DNA of 64,000 nucleotides from NCBI GenBank assembly GCA_018907035.1, contig JACCIC010000001.1:1713501-1777500 (forward strand), in the 5' to 3' direction. The notes beneath the pieces are model-generated. The model did no database searches. It was not told the origin of the DNA and saw only the letters and a list, made by a program, of their open reading frames with translations. The position numbers and the translations under genes were made by a program. This document shows, one piece after another, positions 36,202 through 49,195 of the stretch. The stretch's first letter is position 1. Each line of letters opens with the position of its first letter. Source of the DNA: Sycobia sp. Sy_11. Its lineage: Eukaryota > Arthropoda > Insecta > Hymenoptera > Epichrysomallidae.

Positions 36202-39200
36202 TCATCATTATATAATACGTTTAATTCAGAATTGAATTTTTAATTTATTATTTTAATAACAATTTTTCTTTAACCGTTTTTATATGTCTACAAATAAGTT
36301 GATTTAAAATGCACGATGCAGTTTTTAATTTGTACGTAGTACAGTATGTTTTTATGTTAATAATTTACTGTAATTCTACATGGAAAAAAATCGGTTGAAA
36401 AAAAACATTTTGTAAAAAAATTTTGAATTCCCGTCGGACTGCTACGGTGACGCTAAATGGATTAAAAAAAAATTTTTTCACAAATACTGTAGGATCTTCA
36501 TTGTCACGTTTACATTACCTGAGCGGCAATGTCTAAGAAACCTTTACCACAGAGTTAATTCTGGTTTTTGAAGTCGGTGCTACAGCTTCCATCTTAACTA
36601 CCCAAATTCCTATAATTACAGAATGAATTTTTCGAATTATGTCATCAATACCCATTCTGCACAAATTATCAACACTACAATTCCGAAGTTAACACGGAAC
36701 TACCACATATATGGAATTTCCATCACAATATCATCGGTCTACAATGCAATTGTAATACAATTACACAATACTTCGATGTCAAAAATATTATTGTAATATC
36801 ATAATTTAAATAGTATTCCAATAATATCGTAAGGGCGTCATTCAAATACTTATGTATTACCTCCATGCTACGGAGATGGTGATGGATATTTGTGGTACGG
36901 GAGACGAATAAAAATATAGCGTTACTCGCTACCGCTAGATGGCGACTTTTTCGCTCCTGTGGAAATGGGAATAGGCAGAAAAAAGAAGGTGCGTTGTAGG
37001 ACTGGGATTAGGGCTCATGCATCTTAATAGTGAAGTTACTCCGACCGTACTCCTTGGTATTCATCTTGAAAACAAGTGGAAAATGAACAACTTGAAAATA
37101 TATTTGGACAATTATAATCTTCTGGCTACTCGGACTGATCGAGGAGTATTAGATGTCAACAAGATGTTTAGTGTTCTGGCAGCTACTACTTTATGTGTTT
37201 TTCACACTATCCTTCTCCACATTTAATACAATTACTTTTACGAAAATAACTTATATGAACGTTGTTGTATGTATGACGAATGCCGACGTGCGTGTATGCG
37301 TGGGCTTGTGCACAAATGAGTAATGAATAATTATTAATAATTTAATGTTGTTATTTCAGATTATCTCATATATGAATAACACTGCACTATTCATCTTATT
37401 TAAGGATTTATGAAAATTTTATCAAGTTCTGCCAGAAATAATATTAAAATAATGGCCTTTTATGTGAATTATATATTTGTAAAATATTTAATTATTTTTT
37501 ATTATAATAATTCGTAAAACTAAAAGAAAGAATTATTACATTTCTGATGACTTTTTGATATATTTTAATCTACATGAAATGAAGATAACCATCAATCACA
37601 TTCAAAATAGATGTAATCATAATGTTTCTTTTATTCTTATATACAACGGTAACGATAATCTTAGTCCTCATTAGTTACATATTTTTATTACATTTTTCTG
37701 ATTATTTATTCAAATTTATAATAAATATATTATGCAAAGCAATATTATACAATAAAATGTATGCCTAATTTAAGTTAAAATCTAATAATAAATAATGAAG
37801 ATTAAATTTAGGAACCCTTTATTTGGATACAAATAAACTGATTAGTCCGTTTGGAACATAAAACATTCTCAACTGTTACAGAAAAAAACAAAAACTCGGG
37901 TAGATGGAGTCGAGGTAACAGGTCTGAAGGCTGCTTCGCAACGAGTAGAATAATGCTGAACAATTTTACCGCGTGTTTTCTCCCATCACTGATATGGGGA
38001 ATCATTATAAGAGATAATTGGTACACCTATCAGTAGTTTTCGGATAGATCGTTTCGAGTATTCATATAAATTGAAGCATGTGACTTTTTGAATAAAATAT
38101 CCGTTGCAGTTATCTATATTTATTCAAAGTAATTCAAGTTTTCATCAGAATATTAAGTAAAAGAATAGTTGGCATAAAGCACGATTAAATATCAAACTAT
38201 CAATCCTATACCTTTTTTTAATTTCTTTCGAAAAAGGAAATGAATTTAAAGACAATTTTTGAAAAATTTTTTTGAAGGATACTTAAAAAAATTGAGGATT
38301 ACCAAAGTAGATTATTTGGACAGGCTGAAGATATAATTGCGAGCTCATCCGACATGTCTATTTCTGAATGCGATATTATTGCTTGCGGAAAGTACAAGAA
38401 TAATCACTCAACATTATGACTTAACCAGTTCATCTAAGGCGTAGTGAAATTTTTTATAATTACAAGCCATCAACTTATTTGGTTTTATGAAGTTAAATAA
38501 AATTTCTCATCACATGACTAATGGATAAATGATCAATTGCGCGCGAATTTTCCATGAGCTAAATTGACAATTATTATCATCTCGATATTAATTTATGGAA
38601 CAGAATCAGATGGTCAAATTTATATATATTTATATATTTTTTCCTACTATCAAATAGAATAAGGTGAATGGACGATAATGACACTATTTTTTATCCACCA
38701 ACTTTGCGGGTTGATTCATACGTTGGAATTCATACGGTTGATTCACAACAAAACCCCTTTACAAGGTACTAAAATCAATAATGTTTTTATAAAATTGAAC
38801 ATTTTCTAATTGTAAGAACGTAATAATACAAGATTTACATTACTTTTAGATGTCGTTCAAACGGCGTGTATAAATCAAATATTTAAGCAATAAATTACGT
38901 GTGTGGTGTAGAAACATTCGCATAGGCGTTGCTGTGATCGGAGCATACAGTTCTATATTGATTCATGAAATTTGATCTCTGTTAGAAGTTTTTTATATTC
39001 ATATTATAATTATTTTTATATCAAATTGGACTGTTTTGCTTTTTGATTATGAATGCTAGTTGTTTCAGAGCCCCGTCTTTATCCTAAATTCATTAAATTA
39101 GGTTACCTAAAAATTATATTTAAATTAAATTTTTATGCCGCATTGCTCTATATAACATCGGGCCAAAGCATGGAATATTAAACCACAACTTAACGCTGCG

Positions 39201-39364
39201 AATTAAGTTAATAATACAAGCGCAAAAAATGCGCGACGTTGTAAATAAGAAAGAATGAACCTCCCGATCCATAAAAGTATTTGATTTAGCGATATGAGAA
39301 CTTCCGATAGTAGGCAACACAGAGAGCACTTACGAGAAAATATATAAATGTATGAATTAAAATT
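36199..39364. other. AT-rich intergenic DNA
   Basis: No gene recognised. Holds a candidate CTCF-like site at 36932-36946. Frames at 37017-37226, 37808-38036 and 39120-39329 are short and occur in mutually antisense pairs or without context. Confidence 0.55.
36932..36946 (+). promoter_or_regulatory. CTCF-like site candidate
   Basis: CCGCTAGATGGCGAC agrees with the core of the insulator-protein CTCF motif (CCxxYAGRKGGC type), conserved between insects and vertebrates. A single 15-base match in 64 kb can arise by chance. Confidence 0.3.
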
Positions 39365-40069
39365 AAAAATTACACTTATGTCGATTGTTCTGAATTAAAT
39401 TAATAAATATTTTTATCGGTCTTACAATCTTTATAATATCATATATTAGTTAAAATAATGACAGTCAGACTGTCCTTGTTTATGATCACTCCCGTAGAAT
39501 CTGAAATTCGGAAACAAGATAGGTACTTTAAAGGGAGTCATTGACAGAGCAATCAAGTTATCACACAAAGATTTTTGAAAAGGTAATTTAAAATTAGTTA
39601 AAGAAATATTCATTAACAATGATTATTCAATAGACTTTGTGGATAAAATGATTGCAGAGAGAGTGGATCAAATTTATAATATCACTAGAGAACGTAATAT
39701 GGAAAAAAGCGACAATAATAATAATATCGTGGTATTAGTAAGAGGATTATCCGAAAGAATTAGAAGTGCATTTAAAAAACATAAGTTACAAGTTTACTTT
39801 AGAAACAATAATAATATTAGAAAGCTATTTAATAATTGTAAAGATAAGGATGATAACAGGAGTAGTATATAAAATAAATTGTAAAGATTGTGACAAATAT
39901 TATATTGGACAAATCGGAAGGTACCTAAAACAAAGAATATATGAGCATCAATATAGTACATGAATGGTACATCTGGGCTAAAAGAACATAGTTTAAACTT
40001 GTTACATTATTTATTTTGAAAATTTAAATATTTTGGAATGTGGTATTAAGAATAAATATAAAAGAGTTA
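39365..40069 (+). mobile_element. Rearranged Penelope-like element, locus 4
   Basis: The left end (39365-39510) is the family terminal arm: acacttatgtcgattgttct, then aataaatatttttatcggtc, gacagtcagactgtccttgt and tgatcactcccgtag. It then switches abruptly, near 39510-39525, into plus-strand PLE coding sequence. Relative to that coding sequence the arm is inverted, compared with the arms at 26786-28222, where it lies 3' of the protein. An inverted 5' terminal segment of this kind is typical of Penelope copies. The right end is lost after about 40069. Confidence 0.7.
39525..40069 (+). pseudogene. PLE reverse-transcriptase C-terminus and GIY-YIG domain, broken
   Basis: The first frame (39525-39872) starts 'TLKGVIDRAIKLSHKDF', has an in-frame TGA at 39573-39575, then continues to 'VRGLSERIRSAFKKHKLQVY' and 'IRKLFNNCKD'. 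This is the thumb and linker region after the reverse transcriptase in PLEs. After a frameshift near 39845 a second frame reads 'VYKINCKDCDKYYIGQIGRY' and 'RIYEHQY', which is the CxxC pair plus YIGQ of the GIY-YIG nuclease. A stop follows at 39961-39963, then 'ILECGIKNKYKR' to about 40069. It keeps the zinc-type Cys residues that the 27.2-kb copy lacks. The catalytic palm of the transcriptase is absent, so the copy is dead. Confidence 0.75.
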
Positions 40070-40166
40070 TTCTTTCGGATTTTCCTACTGTTATCGTTGC
40101 GATCTTTCTTTAATTGGACTTGTATTGAAGCAATTGCATTGCTTTGCTTCGATATATGTACGTCAT

Positions 40167-40206
40167 ACACACACACACGCGCGCACAACACACACACACA
40201 CACACA
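40167..40206. repeat. Imperfect (CA)n microsatellite
   Basis: CA tract with a CGCGCG interruption. Confidence 0.9.
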
Positions 40207-41559
40207 ATCAAGAATCCTGTCTCAGGCCCCCCAGCAACATTGTCGGTCGTGTGGCTGTATTCAGTTACTCTCGAAATAGTCCCGTCGCCATATTTTCCTG
40301 AATATGGAAATTTATTCCCACATCCATGAAAACTGAATAAGAATCATGGTTTGCTGAATTTATCATAGAAAATAAAAAAATTTTCTAAAAAAATTTACAT
40401 CCTCAATTACAGAGCTCATTGAAATACATATTTCTTTGTTCTATAAAGTTTTTCGGTGTAAACAATATTTTTGGACAAAAATTCAACAATTCCGTATCGA
40501 AGTCTCCTGAACGGTTCTCAGCGTGTATTTAATACAGATATCTTCGAATACATTTTTGTGGAGAAATGCTACTTGTAGTAAATAAAAGCCTGCTATAAAA
40601 AATTTATTTTAATTAGATCTATAACTATTCTTTGATTTTTTGTAAATTTTACTACACTGCATAAATTGGTAATTTTGAATAAATACATTTGTTCAAATTC
40701 AACTGATGAAATATTTGTTTAATGTGATATTTTTGAAATAAAAAAAAATTATATTTAGATGTATTAAATGATTTAGTTGATATAATATGTTTTTCATTTA
40801 AAAAAAATATTATTAATTTTGAAAAAACTTTATTTATATTGACTAAATAAAAAAGTAAAATTTAACAAGTTCATTGCTAAAATTTTCTTAAATGCATTAA
40901 ATTTTATTTAATAAGGAATTGTAATATTTCATTTATTAAAAATAAATCAGGTGGTTCCACGTTTTGCCTTGCCAAACGCAAATGACGCTCGACTCTTTCC
41001 ATTGCTCTAGAAGGAGTTTCCAACATTTAGAATTATCCCGATCAAAAAAGATGTCTTATAACTGTTTATAAGGCTCTTATAATAATTCTTATTGTATTCT
41101 TGTAAAGGCGCGTATCAGTGCGTAGCACAGAGGCCTGGCATATAAAAATATGTCTTTGGAGTTCGATATAAGGGCTCTTAGCTGTCTTTAAGAAATTATG
41201 ATAGATTTGAAGATAGTTTTTATTAAAACCGAGTAAAGAGCGGAATAGTATTACAAGTTAAAAAAAGGTTTCTTTTCTAACCTACAAACTTTTTCGAATA
41301 GTCGATCCTAACGTATATCTTGTAAGATGTTTATATAGTAAAAAGAAACTCTTGATGTTGACATATATATAATCAAGTTGTAATTGCCGTGACAAAAATG
41401 GATTATTAAAATTCATTCAAATATAGTGAAGAATATTTAATTCCTACTTTTTGGCTAAATTTTAGCTACTTAATGGAAAAATTTTATATTAAAGTTTATA
41501 TTAAAATTAATTCTTTTTTCACATTTATTAAAATAAAGTTAATTAAAAGCAATTAAACT

Positions 41560-41562
<3 letters not shown>

Positions 41563-41608
<46 letters not shown>
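41563..41608. repeat. (TA)n microsatellite
   Basis: Pure TA tract of 46 bases. Confidence 0.97.
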
Positions 41609-41612
<4 letters not shown>

Positions 41613-42017
41613 CGGTAATATAAATAAGTTAAAGAAAATTCAATATAAAATTATACCATTAAAAGGCGTCAGAGAAATGCATGAATTTTTAATGACTTTT
41701 AATTCACTTTCATAATCTTTGTAGCTTTCCCTTTTTTTAACTTTTCAGCAGAGTATTGAAATAAATATAATAATACTTATAATATGTAATTAAAAATTTT
41801 TTTTAAAAACCTGCATCACCTTACTTTCCATTTACACGATACACACCTTCTCGCGTCCTTAAATAGCACCTTCTCAGGGCCACAGAATGATTTTGCAGAA
41901 TCGGAGCCGGTCATATAAGTAGCCTTAATTACAATTCTGATCGGCGTATCTAAAGTATGAACAGCAGAGTGTGCATTCAGTTGCGTTGCAGTGAGTACAA
42001 TACAAATATATCATATA

Positions 42018-42021
<4 letters not shown>

Positions 42022-42072
<51 letters not shown>
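42022..42072. repeat. (TA)n microsatellite
   Basis: Pure TA tract of 51 bases. On the minus strand it creates a spurious IYIYIY frame. Confidence 0.97.
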
Positions 42073-42075
<3 letters not shown>

Positions 42076-42194
42076 CAATCAAAACGATGGTACAATACGC
42101 GAGTATAATTCTTCTTAATTGCAATAATAATATCATGCTCTATCATAATAATATCATATTCTAATCTCAATAATAATATCATATTCTGCTCCTG

Positions 42195-42800
42195 AGAGAT
42201 ACCTTTTTCCCCGCGACGCGCACTGTCTAGTTTATAAGTACGTTGACGACATATTCTCTGGAGTTGATGAGTTTTCAGCTACAATCTGCAAGAAAAATGA
42301 AACGGAGAATGTTCTTGATCTTTCGACTGGCCTTTCAAAAGGGGCCAAATTAGCGACTCGTATCAGGGTCCAATTATATACCAAATTCACGTCAGATTTC
42401 AAGCCTATGTCTGGCTTTTCGGCTGTCTAAAGGTTAAAAGAACAGATATAAGGCTTTAGTAATGGACAGCTAATCATTAGATTTGCTACCGGATATGGCG
42501 CACAAGCAATCTTATAATCTTATAAATCCCTATTGACAAAGATACCACGATAATAATACTGGAAATTCAATGGAAGAGGTGATGTATGAAAATTCAGCAC
42601 CGTCGATCACAAGACATTGTTCGCTGCATCATGTAAACCTGCTATCCTATCGCACATAACGCGTCTTTTCGAGCCTCTTGGTTGGCCATCCCCAAATCGT
42701 AGGCATTGCAAAAATCCTAATGCAAGATGTGCGGATACTAAAATGTGATTGGATCTCCCCATTATCGATATCGATACACGATCAATAACTTGAGTATCGC
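42195..42800 (+). pseudogene. Decayed BEL/Pao LTR-retrotransposon reverse transcriptase
   Basis: The plus strand shows the reverse-transcriptase active-site block YVDDIFSG (YVDD codons at 42239-42250), followed at the right distance by 'GLSKGAKLAT' (42335-42362), matching the G-x-xL-x-KWxxN block that in BEL/Pao follows YVDD by about 30 residues. Further on are 'ITRLFEPLGW' (about 42655-42686, the RIFDPLGW block specific to BEL/Pao) and, one frame over, 'GIAKILMQDVRILKCDW' (42700-42755). Stops and frame changes separate the blocks. No gag, protease, integrase or LTR was found, though unrecognised remnants may run on to about 43100. The element is non-functional. Confidence 0.7.
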
Positions 42801-43475
42801 AAGAAAATCAGAGCGTACTCTGCCGGTTACTTGTTCACCTCCTAGGAAAGCTCTGCTTCTAGTCAGAAAGGGGAAAGGATAAATAAGGCCGTTCTCTTAC
42901 GATAAAATTTTTACTTTTCCTTACAAAACAAAAAAACATTGAAACAGAGAATTAAAATCAGCGTTCTTGCTGATTTATTCGTTTATAAGTGGGCAACTTT
43001 CAATTGCCTAAGATGCGGCCAGACAGTCTATAATGATATGTTGATGCGATGAGCTACACTGGCGTCAAAACAATAACTCTTCATGAGCCGATAAATATTT
43101 CGTAGCACTTTCGCGAAACGATCGAGAACAACGTTTGCAATTATATACGTACGTAAAAAATTTTCAATCCATGTATAAAATATAAAATATAAAATCCAAG
43201 ATAATACTAAAGTGGTTCTAGCATTGCCCTATGTAGGAAAGAGTAGTAAATCCATCATTAATTACCAACTTCCTTACAAAATCTTGCCCTTTTAAATTGA
43301 TGACGTGTCTTATTCGTGTCAGCTGTATTTAAAAATTCTGAATACATATGATATAAAGTATGCGTTGAGAAAAACATCCCTTGAACGTGTACATTTTATT
43401 CCTTGGTAGAAATCTAACAATTTTTAATAGGCTGGAAAATAGTTACTAGGTAGTAAAAATAGAATAAATCATTTT

Positions 43476-43610
43476 GGCTAGAAACAAGGTAAATCTGAAA
43501 ATGCAAAATGTGAACTTTGTCAATAAAATTAAGAAAAAGGTAGAAACTAGGTTGAAAAACTAGTTAAAAACTAAGTAGAAACTTAGTTGTTTTGAACCTT
43601 GTTTCTGGTT
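43476..43610. repeat. Small fold-back sequence
   Basis: agaaacaaggt (43480-43490) pairs with accttgtttct (43597-43606, reading through the block) about 105 bases away. Between them are several aaactaRgt units, including the hairpin AACTAAGT-agaa-ACTTAGTT at about 43569-43588. It could be a decayed miniature transposon; no target duplication or family is recognised. Confidence 0.35.
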
Positions 43611-45001
43611 AGTAAATGAACAATTTATTTAACAATTAATATTTATATAATATTATAACATTATGTTGTTGATTTAATAAAAGAAAAATCATAAGACACA
43701 GAAACTAATAATTTTAAAAAATTACAAAGTAATATTAAAGTCTGTTTTTCATTTTAAAAATTATACGTAATAAATTACTTTTGGAAATATTTTCCTTTTA
43801 TTATTTAATATCTATAATTTCGCATGAAGCAATTAATTAAAAAATTCTATTCTTTGATGTCTTATACCGGCTTCAATTATTGGTTGTCAGTTAATAATTC
43901 TATGCTATTTATTTATAAAATAAATAATATCATTTGAAATTTTTGAAATTTTATAAAATAAAATTAATTTTTTAAATTAAAAATCATGCTGAGTTCATAA
44001 CTATAATTCGCAACTTGAATTTATGGAGAGTGTTCATAGAGGTAAAACATTTTATGTTGGTTAGTATATAAGCCCGATTATGACTTCACATAAGTATAAC
44101 ATATAATGTATACGAATGTGCAAGCTATTGTCAATGCGTTGTATACGTATTTAGATGTATAAGGTATATAGAACCAGCATATTTACTTCAAAATTTTCCA
44201 AATGAACTTGATGAACATTTATAATTAATTCTTTAAAATAATTATTAAAGTCAATGAATTTATGTAAGAAAGCATAATAATGATATCAATTTTTTAGCTA
44301 GGTTATATGTTATACCGCGCTTAACCTTGTTTTAAGATAAATGTTATTCATAACCAATAATACATCGATATGAAACTAACTATTATAGGCATTTAAATAT
44401 CGAAAAAAATAGCTTAAAAAATGTAACTATAAATCAGCCGGAATGACCGTAAAAAACGTTACATGTTTTCCTATTTACTACCGAACAAAGATACCCTATT
44501 ACTAAGTATCTTCATTTGAAAATTCCTTGTTTATATCTTAAAAATAGAATGCATTTCTATCAGGGGCACTTTCAACAAAACTGTTTTAATGAAGTTTTAT
44601 ATTTTCTATCAATCATGTATTGTATTTATTCGTTATTATGAAATGAAAATTATAAATTAAATTGTTTAGCTTAACTTAGTTTCAATATAAAATCTTCGAA
44701 AAGTTTACTAAGTTTGACTACCAAATTATGAAAGTGCGCGCACGCAATAGGCCTCTTAAAGGAGTATTGGGAAAAGTAAGTATGTCAGAGTGTCAGAAGT
44801 AAGAGTGTCAGATGTAGTTGCAAGTATATATTACTCGTACAGTACTCTTGCAGTATGACTATTTACTATATATATTTACTATATATATTAAAAATGAACT
44901 TATTTTCTTATCGTGCAAATAACGTGTGACAAAAAATACGAGCAACACATATAGTTTATGATTAAATTAGGTTTATATATTCATTTAATATTCATAAAGA
45001 A

Positions 45002-45052
45002 GTCGACATTTCAATCATTTCCAGGACTACCCTGATGGTCCTTATCAAGACT
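45002..45052 (-). ncRNA. Possible remnant of a PLE hammerhead segment
   Basis: The minus strand reads gtcttgataaggacc, a short loop, ggtagtcc, then gattgaaatgtcgac. The layout (TGATRA box, ggac/gtcc helix, GAAA box, gtcgac) resembles hammerhead segments of a second PLE type, different from the one at 27 kb. The core CUGANGA is not intact (cttgataa). No PLE coding sequence lies next to it. Confidence 0.25.
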
Positions 45053-47756
45053 ATAATAAAAAATATACAATATATTTTTTTCTCATACGTGTTGAATAAG
45101 CGTCTTTTTACCGAACAGTTTTAGTAAAACGGACCACATGTCTATTTACCGTGTGGTTAATGGATAATTACATTCATCTGCAATAATTACATCACTGCGA
45201 CATTTATTTTCCTATAGTACGCACTTTAACGTAACTTATGCCATAACATGACACATAAATGCAAATGCATTGTGTAATTAGAAAAACTACACTGCGCACG
45301 ATTGCAATTACGTTCAATTCATTTTATTATCTATTTATGCGACGATTCGATATCAGCACTTTGCAATTGCAAAAATTTCATGTCTCGTATAAAAAAAACA
45401 TTAATAAGTACAAACAGAAATAAAGAAGTATATAGTATAAAATAATATTTCTTAAATTACTTATTTAATTAATTTTTTTGTATATTCACTATTGAAGTAA
45501 CAGATACTCGTTTCTTTAATATATAGCCTCAGTAATACCAAAACGACGAATTTATATTATTATGATTATAATTATAAGGGCGCCTCAGAATCATTTTGAT
45601 TTTTATTAATCTATAAAAGATTATTTTGGAAAAGTCAAAAATGTATTAGCTGAAAAGAAGATGTTTCGAACGTTGCAAATAATAACAATTCCAAAAATAA
45701 TGAAAAACAAATCTATAGAAAATAAATAAGTCAAATACGAAATGGAAATTCAAATTAGAAGGGACGTACCAAAAAATTTTATAATGATTAAAACGATAAA
45801 AATGCGTGAAAATTGACACTAAATTTAAAAGCACCTTTTTGAAAGTAGAGTTACGTTAATAAATAATGCCACTGCGGCAGATTCTATAACATGTTTTTTA
45901 TGCAAAAAAAGCTTAAGACAAAATCAGAAAGATATTCTGAGATAAATTAATAAAAGTAAATTAATAACATAAAATTTTAAATAGATTCACTGATAATTTC
46001 CCAAATAAAATAGAGTAAAAATGAAATGTTACTCAACATTACGCTTAGTTAAGAATAGTTCTTAAATTAAAAGACCGAATTATACAAATGGTTGAACAAT
46101 GCTTTTTCAAAAAAGATTGAATAAAAAATTTTAATAAACACTCAATAGTTTTGTTATAGGCTTCATGATTCTACATATGCATTCAGTAACAAAACTTTAG
46201 ATGCATGCAAGGTAAAATTTATGTATCGCTACCTGGTGGCATATGTGTGAAACTGTACTAATTTTATGTAACTCGAGCTATAAGTAAGACACCGGAAGCG
46301 GCGCATTGAGCAACCAATACATCCTTTAATCTACACATCTATATACTAGTACGTCCGCGCGATGTAGAACATGAAAAAATATTTTGAAAATTATTACCAA
46401 CATTAAAATGAAATCAATCCTACAATACTCCACTATGTTCTAATTATATTTGGTAAAAATTAGTTAATGGTTTTCGAGATTTTTCTGAGCATATAAACAA
46501 AGGCTGACTATTTATCTGATTAATAGCCATATAATTATAGATAGATATAAATGAATATATATTACTCATGTGATTGACAGAAAAATTCCGATCCAAGGTT
46601 TAGAGTATTATGATTTGAAATTAAGGTTATGATTTGACCTACTTTGAACTACTTAGGGAAACTATATATTTTATTTAATTTCCATTAGTTAGTTTGAAAA
46701 ATATAAAATTTACGGATATTTTGACGATTTGTAATAGAACAACTTATAAAATAGTAACTTCGCGGGCTCATTTTAATCTTAGGAAATATTTATTTAAAAG
46801 CTCGAAAATTAAAAATCGCACATTTTATACTATTTTTACCTAATTTGCTCACTTCATACTCTGACGTCATGTTATTATGACCCTGCATGAATATAAGATA
46901 TAAGGAATACTCTTCAACATGATACTAAATTCCTCCTCTATTTTCAAGTACTTTTTTATCACAAATTAAAAGTGTCAAGGAAAAATTTCATTTTTTCAAT
47001 ACGAAGAGCCTCTAGATAACTCTTAATTTAAATTTAGACTGCTTTTTAACAAATAGTGGCACAATAAAAAAACTCATGAGCATTCTTTCAGATTTTATGA
47101 AACCTAACATAAACAATATTAATATTTTGTTACATGGAAACCCTATTTGAGCTATTTTAAAAACTATTAATTTTTATCATTTTTGAGAACATTCAATTAC
47201 CTGTAATTTTTTAATAATATGCGCATTTTCATATTGGTCACTCCATTAAAACTCTATTTTATTTTATGGAGGTTTATAATATCAAGAAATTTTTGTTTAG
47301 ATTTTTTTAAAGCAAGTTATTTTTTATTTAGTCTTGACAAAAAGCAAAGAGTTGATACTTTTTTTCAATTAGTGAAACATAATTTCAAATTTAGGAGTAA
47401 TAAATTAAATTTTATATTGAAATTAATATGGTGTCATCTTTTATACCATCATTTTATAAAAAAAAACTTATCAAACTTCAAAAAATCTTTAATCTTATAG
47501 GCTAAACTAAATAAATTAGCATTATCATAAAAGTTAAAATTTTCCTGAATTTATCAAATAGGTAATGGTATTTTATTATCAATTTGTGTTATGTGCATGT
47601 TTGACGTTCGTTAAAAAATCGGATAAATTTTTCGGTGATTTTAATATTAACAAATGAATATTTGTTTCCAATCATATATTATATTGTACTTTACAATTAT
47701 AATTCTATCAATTTATAGAATTTTTCATTTTTCATTTCAATGTGAAATACATTTTA

Positions 47757-47758
<2 letters not shown>

Positions 47759-47817
<59 letters not shown>
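47759..47817. repeat. (TA)n microsatellite
   Basis: TA tract of 59 bases. Confidence 0.97.
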
Positions 47818-47819
<2 letters not shown>

Positions 47820-48781
47820 TTTTAATTCGCTGCTATAAAACCCTTATTTGTGAAAATTGAATAGAAAAAATAACTGGATATTCATGTAAATAACTACTGA
47901 TTAGACCGCGTTAGGCATATATTTTGGTTTAAAGAACTGCCGACCTAAGTGGAGATAAGTTGTAAAGTCGTTAAATCTAAATAAAGTTATTCTGTTATAC
48001 AATGTGTATATCGTACGATGTACAAATGAGGTTAAAATAATTCAAATAGAAAAGTAATTTAATGGGATTGATGAAAATGTTTTACAAATCAGTTCGAAGA
48101 TTTAATATGTCTAAATAATTATTGTTCAGTAAATTAATTGGTTGTAATCGCAAATTTCAAGATTACATATTTAGTAATGACTGGCTTGTTAATTTAACTG
48201 AGATGCAAATATAACTGAAATATTTATACTGAGAAATGAGCATGCAAACATCGATTCTTGAATAATGAAGTGTAAAGTAAGATAAGGAAAGAGAAACATT
48301 TTTAATAGTTCGAGGTCTATATAATTTTTAACTTCTAAAATGGTACTTAAATCTGTGGCAATCGCTTCTTCAATTTCGTTTTTCTCAAATGTGCAAATGT
48401 TTTAAGCAAAAAAATACAAAATAGTTCATGTAAACATTCAATAATTTGTTATGAATCTCATACTTTCTCCCTTCCATATTTCACGATTGCGATTCAAGCA
48501 TGACTCAAAAGATTTTTTACAAATCTAATTGACAAGTAAATATTTCTAACTAAGTACATTTCTAACTTCATACATTGATGAAGCCATTTATAATTTTTAA
48601 ATAAATTCTTAAAATTACGTCCAAAAGATAAAATATACATGATAATAAAAAATTTAACTAAAAAAACTAAATTAAGATGATTACAACATTAATTTTACAT
48701 TTCCATGAATACCACGAACACAAATAATATGCGATCTACGATATTGCCAGTGAATTTATAATATAGAAAAGAGAATAGGAA

Positions 48782-48785
<4 letters not shown>
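47818..48785. other. AT-rich intergenic DNA, nothing recognised
   Basis: Dense stops in all frames. Confidence 0.6.

Positions 48786-48850
<65 letters not shown>
48786..48850. repeat. (TA)n microsatellite
   Basis: TA tract of 65 bases, the longest in the window, followed by gtatgtata. Confidence 0.97.
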
Positions 48851-48858
<8 letters not shown>

Positions 48859-49112
48859 ACTAATATTTTTATTGGCAATTCACATAGATAATATTAAATT
48901 AATTATAAAAATTTTTCAAATAAGAAATGGTTTCTTTGTTTAAATTATATTTCAACTCAGAAAATTAGCCGTTGTATTACTATTTTTCATATAAATTTGT
49001 AAATAAACACTCGTTTTAGCTTTTTTCCATAGCTATTCAAGATAATCTTAAAATGATTTTAAAATAATATTTTTGACTCATTCTCGGTTCCCTGATAGAC
49101 AAAATAATAATT

Positions 49113-49194
<82 letters not shown>
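49113..49194. repeat. (TAA)n microsatellite
   Basis: About 27 uninterrupted TAA units. Confidence 0.97.

Positions 49195-49195
<1 letters not shown>

Larger units (their letters stand above)
40207..42185. other. AT-rich intergenic DNA
   Basis: No gene recognised. Contains (TA)n at 41563-41608 and 42022-42072, and a short repeated aataatatcatattct at 42143-42186. Confidence 0.5.
42801..47758. other. AT-rich intergenic DNA
   Basis: No gene recognised. Contains a fold-back sequence at 43476-43610, short direct repeats of gtcagagtgtcagaagtaag type at 44783-44815, and a hammerhead-like PLE remnant at 45002-45052. The lysine/phenylalanine-rich frame at 47219-47500 looks like AT-rich noise. Confidence 0.5.

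Noticed and set aside
47219..47500. 93-codon plus frame
   Set aside because: Phe/Lys/Leu-rich translation typical of AT-rich non-coding DNA.
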